Source: Podochytrium sp. JEL0797
Taxonomy: Eukaryota > Chytridiomycota > Chytridiomycetes > Chytridiales > Chytriomycetaceae
Assembly (NCBI GenBank): GCA_027596195.1
Contig: JADGJG010000220.1
Span: 1-30,115 of the forward strand
Direction: 5' to 3'
DNA length: 30,115 nucleotides
The notes beneath the pieces were generated by a model, which saw only the letters and a program-made list of their open reading frames with translations, ran no database searches and was not told the origin of the DNA. Position numbers and translations under genes: made by a program. Positions 1 to 7,308 of this stretch are shown piece after piece. The stretch's first letter is position 1. Each line of letters opens with the position of its first letter.

Positions 1-12
1 TTCACGTTCAAA

Positions 13-871
13 ATGGCGAGTTTCTGGCCGCGCACCCCATCCATCCCCACCCATCAGCGCCATCGGCCATCACCAACGACGAGCCTAGTGTATCCGTAGA
101 GACCCAATGCGTGAACCAGTGTGTCGTAATGGCCACCGGATGGATCGAACGTCGATGATGTGAAGCGATGGCATCTCGTGTCCAAGTGACATGCGGTCCC
201 GCTTTGGCTCCGAAACTGCCTGGGGACCGACTCCCGCATTCGAAACTGCTGCGTGACCTTATGAGGGGAAGGCGAATGAAATTGTCGTATCGAAGCCCTG
301 CCCAAATGCGAATGCCGTGAACCTTCGGACCCCGCTCGAACCTCTCCTCCCCGAATTACAACCCCACCACTCCCCGCATCGACCCCGAATACTAACTACC
401 GAGTTTGTTACAGGCCGACAACGCTGTCACTCTCAGAACCCGCAAGTTCCTCACGAACCGTCTCCTCTCGCGCAAGCAGATGATTGTGGACGTGATCCAC
501 CCCGGCCGTCCCAACGTGTCCCACAAGGAGCTCGGCGAGAAGCTCGCCAAGCTTTACAAGTCGTCTGAGGACTGCGTGTTCACTTTCGGTTTCCGCACCG
601 CGTTCGGAGGAGGCAAGTCCACCGGATTCGCGTTGGTGTACGACTCGCTCGATGAGGCCAAGAAGGTGGAGCCCAAGTACCGTTTGATCAGACACGGAAT
701 TGGTGCCAAGGGACTTGTTTCCTCCAAGCAGAGAAAGGAGAGAAAGAACAGAGCCAAGAAGTTCAGAGGAACCAAGAAGGCCAAGGTAAATTTTGAGCGT
801 TTGTTTTTCTCTGTGGAGTCGTGGTTTGCTCACAATCTCTCCTCTAGGCTGCCACTGCTGGAAAGAAATAA
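13..871 (+). CDS. RPS24: 40S ribosomal protein eS24
   Basis: Small-subunit ribosomal protein eS24, about 132 residues, the usual family length. The main exon (414-785) encodes the hallmark N-terminal [18 protein letters not shown] stretch, the [21 protein letters not shown] core and a basic [10 protein letters not shown] tail. A clear intron (786-847, GTAAAT...CTCTAG) leads to a short last exon (848-871, ending AATAGK). The first exon appears to hold only the start codon, as in other eukaryotes. The best candidate is ATG at 13-15 (context CAAAATGG), followed directly by GCGAGT, which implies a 398-nt GC-AG intron with an ACTAAC branch site at 391-396. No ATG followed by GT exists in 1-413. 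The true start could instead lie upstream of the window. The family call is near certain; the first exon is tentative. Confidence 0.93.
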
Positions 872-1231
872 GCGCCTTGACTTCATTCAGTATCTTCTCT
901 GCAATATTTCTTTGGGGGTGGGATTTTCTTTTGATTTTGTCTCGCATGAGGGGGGTATATTGTGGGGAAGGATATGATGTGCAGTTATGGTAATACATTC
1001 TGGGGTCTCCAAACACTCCATAAAGCTCTACTGTGATTTTATTATCGTTTGAGAAGTTTCCAACAACAGATTTGAGACGATTTTCTGCCTCCCAAGTCGC
1101 ATCGGTGGCTGTAGAAGGACGCGTCATCCGATTCCCGATTTTGATATGTAACTCTCGAATATTTGTTCTTTATTCTTTAATGGGATCAACTTGTCTCAAA
1201 ACGAAGTCCTGAAGCCTTAGACGACAAATTA
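872..1231. other. Convergent intergenic region
   Basis: This 360-bp stretch lies between the eS24 stop and the stop of the minus-strand gene at 1232-1960. It should hold both 3' untranslated regions. On the minus strand an AATAAA poly(A) signal is seen at 1169-1174, 58 nt past the stop codon of that gene. No convincing coding sequence is present. A minus-strand frame open from 1127 is mostly antisense to eS24. Confidence 0.6.
1169..1174 (-). terminator. Poly(A) signal AATAAA
   Basis: AATAAA on the minus strand, 58 nt beyond the stop of the two-repeat gene copy 1, at the expected spacing for 3' end formation. Confidence 0.45.
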
Positions 1232-1960
1232 CTAAAATTCGCGACCCTCGAAAAGTCTCGTATCGACCCAGCTCGTTGCATTCGAGGAGGAATAACACAC
1301 GCGATGGTGACCGACAATTGAACACTCAGTGTACCCAATTGGATGACCTCCCAACCCAAAGTGCATCGCAATGGAGTCCCATAACTGAATCTTGTCCAAG
1401 AGTTCACTGCCGGGGATGACCTTGACGGGACAGCTGCCACTGGCCCCGAACGAAGAAAACAATGATAGAATATCCGGAATCTTTGCTTCAATGGGTGTGA
1501 GACAATTCACAGAGCCGTTGGTCAACATGGGACAGGTTCCGGACCACTCGTTTGAGCAGGCGTGGTGCAAGCTCTTGGTCACGACGAGTTTCCCGAAAAC
1601 GTGGACTCTTCCCATAGAATCGGGAGTGTAGTTGAGAAGTCTCGTATCGATCCAGCTCGTTGCATCCACGGAGGAATAACACACGCGATGGTAACCACCA
1701 ATCGAACACTTGTGGTCCCCCAACGGATGTCCTCCCAACCCACAATGCATCGCAATGCCATGCCAGCGTTGAATCACGTGAAAGAGATGGCTGTCGGCCG
1801 CGACCTGCATGGGACGGTTGCCATGGAACACGAAGAAAGAACTCAACACTTTGATTGCGGGGTCATTCTCTTCGATGCTCGTGAGGCGATTCACAAAGTT
1901 ATGGTTGGACATGGGGCACGTGCGATAGTCAAGACCGGGGGGGCGGTAGGTGGTTGTCAT
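1232..1960 (-). CDS. Two-repeat Cys/His/Trp-rich protein, unknown family (copy 1)
   Basis: Intronless gene for a 242-residue protein of unknown function. It holds two tandem copies of a ~95-residue domain (about residues 15-109 and 145-239). Each copy runs: CPM; a VNxLTxIE helix-like segment; an IQxWxxIAM segment; GLGGHP; CSI; then HRVCYSS and TSW(I/V)DTRL. A linker containing PDSxGR joins the copies. No signal peptide or membrane segment is seen, so it is probably intracellular. The start at 1960 is supported by a TATAAA on the minus strand at 2006-2011, about 46 nt upstream, and by the same start in its paralogue at 3077-3865 (both begin MTT and reach DYRTCPM). I cannot assign a family. The conserved Cys, His and Trp would suit a metal site or a disulfide-stabilised fold, but that is a guess. 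Confidence 0.72.
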   Translation of the reverse strand: MTTTYRPPGLDYRTCPMSNHNFVNRLTSIEENDPAIKVLSSFFVFHGNRPMQVAADSHLFHVIQRWHGIAMHCGLGGHPLGDHKCSIGGYHRVCYSSVDATSWIDTRLLNYTPDSMGRVHVFGKLVVTKSLHHACSNEWSGTCPMLTNGSVNCLTPIEAKIPDILSLFSSFGASGSCPVKVIPGSELLDKIQLWDSIAMHFGLGGHPIGYTECSIVGHHRVCYSSSNATSWVDTRLFEGREF

Positions 1961-2005
1961 TGGGAGAGGTGGTTTGTGCCAAGCATGTTGAGGGAGGTGC
2001 GGCGG

Positions 2006-2011
2006 TTTATA
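2006..2011 (-). promoter_or_regulatory. TATA box of two-repeat gene copy 1
   Basis: TATAAA on the minus strand about 46 nt upstream of the ATG at 1960. Its paralogue has an AT-rich TTTAAAAA-like element at a similar distance (about 3913-3920). Confidence 0.45.
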
Positions 2012-2114
2012 TCCGATTTTTTGGGATCAACTCGAAAAAAAATTTGGCAAATTTTGGCTTGGCGTGTGAGTCACTGCTTGGACCGTGCGTGCAATGCTTG
2101 GACCCGGCCTATCT

Positions 2115-2890
2115 TTAAATCCTTTCGCCTTTGGAACGAGGAGCAAAATCAGGAGGATGAGCAGGGCAAACTTGGATTCGCGGTCGCAGCGGAATGCGAT
2201 TTAACTTCCTTGCTTCGACCACCGCCGTCTCGATCTTCGCGCGATCCCCCGTAACCAACGCCTTACCGCCGTCCCGCTCCTTCCGCGCTTCCGCCGCCTT
2301 CCGAGCCGCCTTCTTCGCATCCTCTGTGCTGTTGATGCCCTTGTCACAACGACTGGCACTTCGCACGATGTTGATTCAAGTATGGCAACTCCTGCGCGCC
2401 CTCGTGTCCGAATTCAAACAAGTTGAGCGCGTGTCCATTGTCAGGCGTGGCCCGTCTTGTGCCCAATGTCCCCTGCCACTGCACCCGTCTTGTCGAACGG
2501 GATCCACTCGTTCCCGCTCAGCTTCACCCGTACTATCCCTATTCCATTGAATCTTGAGAGAATTGGATGCACAAATCCAACACGGTCCGCATATCGGAAC
2601 GGAACGAACGATCCCTTCCACACTGCCCGGAAATCTGTCCGAATCTCGATGGACTCAGAGCAGTTGGCATCGCACTAGTGCTTGGAGGGCAGTTCCACTT
2701 CTTTTGGATTTGGCAGAACACGTTTCGAGTCGATGGGCCTCACGGGAAAGTGAAATTGCAGTTGGTGGGTCTCGGAAAAATCTCGCCCACCACCGTCTTG
2801 AGGTTCTTTGGCCGCTGATGATCATAGACATCCATCTCAATCGTCGAGTTTTGGAGGAACGCCCAAGTGTGAGGCGGACTTTTTTCGCCG
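2115..2890 (-). pseudogene. Decayed coding stretch, unknown
   Basis: On the minus strand, protein-like sequence runs from about 2890 to 2115 but hops between frames. The segments are: one containing KNLKTVVGEIFPRPTNCNF, ending at TGA 2740-2742; a second frame with DSKRVLPNPKEVELPSKH, a TAG near 2684, then FVPFRYADRVGFVHPILSRF and VKLSGNEWIPFDKTG, ending at 2441; a third with LNLFEFGHEGAQELPYLNQH; and a last with INSTEDAKKAARKAAEARKE to 2115. No ATG-initiated frame covers it, and I found no intron set that joins the parts in phase. The segments read as one former protein of about 230 residues with frameshifts and an in-frame stop. I do not recognise the family. A multi-exon gene, or base errors in the assembly, are alternatives. 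Confidence 0.4.
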
Positions 2891-3008
2891 TGGGGGGGAG
2901 GGGGGGGGTTTATGGTGATTGTTTTGGTGAGTCGGCGAGGAAAGTTTGCTTCAAGTGTTGGGAATACTAGAGTTTGTTGGTTCACAACACTTTTGTAAAT
3001 TCGTTATT

Positions 3009-3014
3009 TTTATT
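3009..3014 (-). terminator. Poly(A) signal AATAAA
   Basis: AATAAA on the minus strand in an AT-rich patch, about 63 nt beyond the stop of the two-repeat gene copy 2. Confidence 0.4.
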
Positions 3015-3076
3015 TCATTTTGATAAAACAAATCAACGGAACGAAAAACTCGCATCCCCGAAAAAACACACAAGAC

Positions 3077-3865
3077 CTACCAACACAGACACGGGCAAAA
3101 ATCTACAACTCGTGGGCTCTCGACAAGTCTCGTATCGATCCAACTCGTTCCATCCACGGAGGAATAACACACACGATGATGGCCCACAATCGAACACGCA
3201 GTGTACACCAACGGATGACCACCGAGCCCGTACCGCATTGCAAAATTGTCCCAGACTTGAATCCGGTGCAAAAGTTTGCTGCCGGCCTCGACCTTGATTG
3301 AACGGTATCGATTGGAACTGAAGAATTCCAACAAAAATGCGACTGCAGGCTCGTTGACTTCGATGCGAGTGAGGTGATTCACAGCGAGATGGGTCAGCAT
3401 GGGACAGGCATGGTCGTCTGGACAGCGGTGGTTCAAGGGGTTGGCGGCAAGTTGGGAAATGAGAGAGGAACTCATGTGCAGTCTTCCACAAACGTTGATT
3501 CTTCCGCTGGAATCGGGAGACATGTAGTTCAAAAGTCTTGGATCGACCCAGCACATGGCAAGCCTGGCTGAATAACAGATGCGATGAGGGCCCTCAGTCA
3601 AACACTCGCCGGGCACGGGGCCCAACGGATGCGAGCATCCCAGCGCTTCTTGCATCGCAATGGCATGCCAGCGTTGAATCAGGGGTAAGAGATTGCTGTT
3701 GGGCGTGAGCAGGACCGGACGGTTGCGAAGGGCCTTGAAGTGAGTCACCACTTCTTTGATTGCTGGGTCGTTTTCTTCGATGTCCGTGAGGCGATTCACA
3801 AAGTAATCGGTGGACATGGGGCAAGTGCGATAGTCGAAAGCGGCAGGGCGGCAGTTGGTTGTCAT
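3077..3865 (-). CDS. Two-repeat Cys/His/Trp-rich protein, unknown family (copy 2)
   Basis: Intronless gene for a 262-residue paralogue of the protein at 1232-1960, with the same architecture: N-terminal MTT...DYRTCPM, repeat 1, a linker with PDSSGRINVCGRL, repeat 2 and a short tail. Repeat 2 keeps the consensus (CPM, IQVW, GLGGHPL, CSI, HRVCYSS, TSWIDTRL). Repeat 1 has drifted: GLGGHP is altered to a GCSHPLG context, CSI is lost, and TSWIDTRL reads MCWVDPRLL. The tail after repeat 2 (ending CPCLCW) differs from that of copy 1. The two genes are in tandem on one strand about 1.1 kb apart, so a local duplication is likely, and the internal repeat is older because both genes have it. No signal peptide. 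Function unknown. Confidence 0.7.
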   Translation of the reverse strand: MTTNCRPAAFDYRTCPMSTDYFVNRLTDIEENDPAIKEVVTHFKALRNRPVLLTPNSNLLPLIQRWHAIAMQEALGCSHPLGPVPGECLTEGPHRICYSARLAMCWVDPRLLNYMSPDSSGRINVCGRLHMSSSLISQLAANPLNHRCPDDHACPMLTHLAVNHLTRIEVNEPAVAFLLEFFSSNRYRSIKVEAGSKLLHRIQVWDNFAMRYGLGGHPLVYTACSIVGHHRVCYSSVDGTSWIDTRLVESPRVVDFCPCLCW

Positions 3866-4000
3866 TGGGGAAGGTGATTTGTGAAGAAAACATGGTCAGG
3901 GAGGAGCTGCGATTTTTAAATGATTTCAGACACCACCCCTCGAGGGCAAGATGCGATGTCAGGTGGTATCGAAAAAAGAAATTGGGTCGCTTGGCTCCTC

Positions 4001-4136
4001 CACAAAACACCTAGCCCATCGAACCCTACTGACAATAGTCAAACGGTTTTTCCAATTTTTTACTGAGAAAGTCAGCCTCAACCGGCCCGGTTCTACCAGG
4101 TTCACTTTGGTGACTCAACGAAAAAAAACAAACACC
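4001..4136 (+). repeat. Left inverted-repeat arm
   Basis: This arm is the reverse complement of 7129-7278, apart from a 13-nt insertion and three extra bases in a homopolymer in the right arm and one or two substitutions. It contains a 13-bp palindrome AACCGGCCCGGTT (4080-4092) and a TGACTCA bZIP/Gcn4-type site (4111-4117). The inner end runs into an A-rich leader just before an ATG at 4147. Confidence 0.85.
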
Positions 4137-4146
4137 TTTCTTTCCA

Positions 4147-4932
4147 ATGGGCAAACTCGGATTGACGAAGGCCAAGAAGCCTTTGTCGAAAAAGGCAAGA
4201 TCGAAGCCCACCCCGCTCAATCGATTGAGTCTCGCTCAGCTCGAGCTGATCCCGCCCAGTGAATCCTTGGTATCAACGAACTCACCCAAACCATTCGTCG
4301 AGCGCAAGAGGAACAGCGAACCCGCGCTGCCGAGCAGCAACATCTTCTGCTTGCCAAGAAGACAAATCGCCCACCTATTCTTCCTGTGCCATACGTAGAG
4401 GCCGACGAGCCGGAAGAACACGACGCGAACGATTACGACTTCGTAATGAGCTTCAGACGATTCGAGACGCGCTCGGTATTTCTCCAGCTGCTGTCGAAAC
4501 CTTGTTTGGACGCAACACTTCAACATCTGGCAAAAACGCCAAATCGAGGCAGACACAACTCGACGACTTTGCCCTCGAGCTTCCTCACTTAATCGAGGCT
4601 TTCGTTTCCTCTGCAGTTCATTCAGATATTTCTACTGGATCAGTTTGTTGTTTCGCTCGAATGACGCCGAGTTTCGTTGTGCCGTATGTCGCGTCTTCAG
4701 TCCTTGTTCACCCCGCTTTCCTGTGTGATGTCGAAATGCAAGACAACGGCTCCACATCTTCCTTCAAACCGCTGGTTGTGCAAGCCATTTTCGACTCAAC
4801 CCTGACTCCAACTTCAACAACCCGAGTACAAATGGTGGAGAAATGCCGAGACGCTGTATTTTCTTTCGCTGGATCTGCACAACTTTCTGCACTTTCATTC
4901 ATAAAATTCAAAATGCTTCTGCACTTTGACTG
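4147..4932 (+). pseudogene. Broken inward-facing element gene (left)
   Basis: Protein-like sequence starting at ATG 4147, directly after the left arm. A basic N-terminus (MGKLGLTKAKKPLSKKARSK...) continues in a second frame with an INELTQTIRRAQEEQ helix and an acidic EADEPEEHDANDYDF stretch. It then continues in a third frame with RNELQTIRDALGISPAAVE and QTQLDDFALELPHLIEAF, open to a TGA at 4930-4932. Two single-base frame changes (near 4258 and 4440) lack splice sites that could explain them, so this is probably a decayed gene. The family is not recognised. The basic start and charged helices would suit a nuclear or DNA-binding protein, but no specific domain is visible. Confidence 0.4.
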
Positions 4933-4936
4933 ATCG

Positions 4937-4962
4937 GTGTGTGTGTGTGTGTGTGTGTGTGT
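4937..4962. repeat. (GT)n microsatellite
   Basis: About 13 uninterrupted GT units just past the end of the left broken gene. Confidence 0.9.
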
Positions 4963-6359
4963 TGACAATTGATGCTCGAAACGCTGCATTCTCAAATGAG
5001 GCTCGGTTGCTTTTCGCAAGCTTGTTGAGCAAACAAGGGCGTTGCTGGAGTAGTTTGAAAACCTAGGTGATGCCTTGAAACAAGTGGAGAATGGGTTTTA
5101 CATGGGGATTCACAAGGACGGGATATTCTTTGTGGATGAATGAAAAATTAATCAAAAAAAGATAATATGGGTTGTGGCAATCGATCTGAAAACGAGGGGA
5201 GGATGGGAGGGAGCTGGGGGGGCAGTATGTGACTGGGCAGCACGTGACTTTCGCGAAATTTGAGCCACAATTTCGCGCCATGTCCATTTCTCAACGCGTC
5301 AATTTGCTAGCCAATAAAAAAACCACATGAAGAATGATTTGAACTAAACTTGGTCTTGTATTCCGAATCGCATTCAAGAACTCTTTGATGAGCGCCAATC
5401 CTTACAATCCCCCAGTTCACGACCCCAACCCTAAATTCACACGGCTGGGATGTATTTTGACACGCGCAACGATCGAAGGAAATGATCGTCTTGCGGGGGA
5501 TCACACCTCCTCCCTTCATATTTTTTTTGGTGAGCAAAAAATGGCTATTTTCTCCTGTCACGCAAGGGAAACACACGCAATGGGTTTCAGAATTCGGGAG
5601 CCTGCTTTTTAAACTATATAGATTAGTTGATTCTAAAATGGATTTAATCGGATTTTTAAAAATATCCACCAATGTCGTCAATCGCAACTTTCCTTGAAAC
5701 GCGTCCGGCAATCACTGAAAATGAATACAAGTCTGTGAGATTAAGTGGAAGTATTAAACAGACTATGCTGAAAAAGAATACAAGCATTTTGAACCATCTA
5801 GAGCAAATAGCGATTGAACTTGAGTCATTTGATTGACCGTTTTTTTGTAATTTTTTAGAAAACGTGTTGTGCACCTTGCTCGAGGCATGTAAACAGAAAT
5901 CTTCCGTAATTAAAAAGAATGTGTGAATGTTAAAGATGCGATAGAAGCAAAAATCACGTCGATCGGATGATTGTTCGTTGTGGGATGGCCCAAAGACGGA
6001 GGGGAATCGAACCTTTCGAGACCCACATTTTCAGCGACAACGCACCACATGATGCTTGCAGCCGTTCCAGACATGGTTTCCCTTTCACAAGCACTAATAA
6101 AGCACATACGCATGATTTCTGTGACACAGAACAGATTTTTATTTTTCTGTCTCCTATTTTTCTTATTATTTTATTTATTTTCTGATTTAAGGCATACCCT
6201 TTCAGCAAAAAATCCGGGTCGGAAACGAGTAGAGTTAGTGAGTGGTCCAAGCAAGATTTCTCCTTGTCGCAGATTCAATCGTAGCTTATCAAACTCAGGC
6301 GGTAAGTCTCCTATGTTCCCTGCATGATTTCATCGTGTTAGAAAATCCGAAACTCACAT
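4963..6359. other. AT-rich core of the inverted-repeat element, no clear gene
   Basis: About 1.4 kb, AT-rich especially from 5500 to 6200, with only short open frames. One plus-strand frame from ATG 5388 starts like a protein (MSANPYNPPVHDPNPKFTRL) but soon fades into AT-rich sequence. A group of regulatory-looking motifs sits at 5241-5279: CACGTGAC, the palindrome TTTCGCGAAA, and TTTCGCGCC. I could not attach them to a gene. A TTCGATT box on the minus strand near 6010 does not fold into a tRNA. Confidence 0.5.
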
Positions 6360-7112
6360 TCACAACACTATATGGCAATCCAAGCTGAGCCGCCACCGCC
6401 TCGGCTCCAGATTTTTTCCCGGCGCGAACTCCCGAGGAAAAGCGGCACTCGAGAGCTTCGATATATAGGGTTTTGTTATCGCTTCTCGCGTGGGTTTGAT
6501 TCGGCAGACTCCCCAGGTGTGCGATTCCGAGCGGATGTAAATGTCTGATCCAATATGAACGTCAATGGCGCGTTGCCGGCAGGGAGGTCCTCGGAAGCAG
6601 TGTGGAGCGATCAGATAAAACTGGAATATGGCAAAGGTCTCGCGTTCGCACACTCGGCACGACACACATCTGACTAAATATGATTTCGCAAGCGTCACAG
6701 ACACGAGTCTCTTCGTCCACTGACGTAGTCGCACATGCGACATGCAAATTGGCGGCCCATATTACGCAGTGGTGAGTGGCGGGCGGGGGTAAGGGGGGGG
6801 GGGGGTGATTCTCCAAAACTGGTGCGGCAGGCAGTGCAAGAACTTCGTGCGAATCCGCTGCGAACATGGCAATAGAGGCTTTGGCGCGTTCGGGGACAAG
6901 GCGCCGATCTGGCGTCGCTTTGAGAAGCACGCGAATCGCTTCCACTGGGTTGACTGTTGCAACTCTGTTAGAGAGTCGACGATAACGCAACCACTGACCT
7001 TCTCCAGCAGCGATCTGGGCGAGCAGCTTACAAGCTGAGAAGCTTTGTAGATCAATGGCAGTCTGACTGCCAGTCGCGGTGGGGCACTTGGAGCACTGCG
7101 CGAACGACTGCA
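6360..7112 (-). pseudogene. Broken inward-facing element gene (right)
   Basis: From an ATG at 7112 (minus strand), just inside the right arm, a frame encodes MQSFAQCSKCPTATG..., a helical LLAQIAAGEGQWLRYRRLSN segment and VNPVEAIRVLLKATPDRRLV. It continues through a proline-rich patch caused by a C-run (about 6793-6806) to DEETRVCDACEIIFSQMC, then loses sense. Downstream of about 6680 the adjacent frame looks coding (CRVCERETFAIFQFYLIAPH, HIGSDIYIRSESHTWGVCRI) and ends at 6360. The CxxC pairs could be zinc-binding. A frameshift, or an intron I could not place, separates the two parts. The mirror-image placement to the left gene suggests both belong to the same element. Confidence 0.4.
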
Positions 7113-7128
7113 TTTGATTGTGTTTCTT

Positions 7129-7278
7129 GGTGTTTGTTTTTTTTCGTTGAGTCACAGATCTCCGCCCAAAGTGAACCTGGTAGAACCGGGCCGGTTGAGG
7201 CTGACTTTCTCAGTAAAAAATTGGAAAAACCGTTTGACTATTGTCAGTAGGGTTCGATGAGCTAGGTGTTTTTTTGTG
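7129..7278 (-). repeat. Right inverted-repeat arm
   Basis: Inverted copy of 4001-4136, with the same AACCGG...CCGGTT palindrome and a TGAGTCA at 7148-7154. Compared with the left arm it carries a 13-nt insertion next to the bZIP site and a slightly longer T-run near the outer end. The outer end is about 30 bp from the AP-1 gamma ATG, so the arm overlaps that gene's promoter or leader. Confidence 0.85.
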
Positions 7279-7308
7279 CCAAAACAAACTCGTCAAAACC
7301 ACCTCTCG

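Larger units (their letters stand above)
4001..7278. mobile_element. Putative transposable element with ~140-bp terminal inverted repeats
   Basis: A 3.28-kb segment bounded by two near-identical inverted arms (4001-4136 and 7129-7278). Inside, each arm is followed at once by an inward-facing reading frame (plus from 4147, minus from 7112), and both frames are broken further in. The core (about 5300-6350) is AT-rich and without a recognisable gene. The layout resembles a DNA transposon with terminal inverted repeats. I see no obvious target-site duplication beyond the arms and no transposase motif I can name, so an inverted duplication of a promoter region remains possible. The right end lies 31 bp upstream of the AP-1 gamma start codon. 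Confidence 0.45.

Noticed and set aside
408..1127. Long minus-strand open frame (239 codons).
   Set aside because: Most of it is antisense to the conserved eS24 exon; the remaining ~60 codons lie in its 3' region and have no recognisable features.
1562..2254. Plus-strand 230-codon frame over the two-repeat gene copy 1.
   Set aside because: The minus strand holds the repeated domain with matching paralogue; the plus frame is its antisense.
5985..6070. Possible tRNA on the minus strand (AGGTTCGATTCCCC-like T-loop).
   Set aside because: The T-stem pairs poorly, no matching 5' acceptor strand is found at the right distance, and no anticodon arm is visible.
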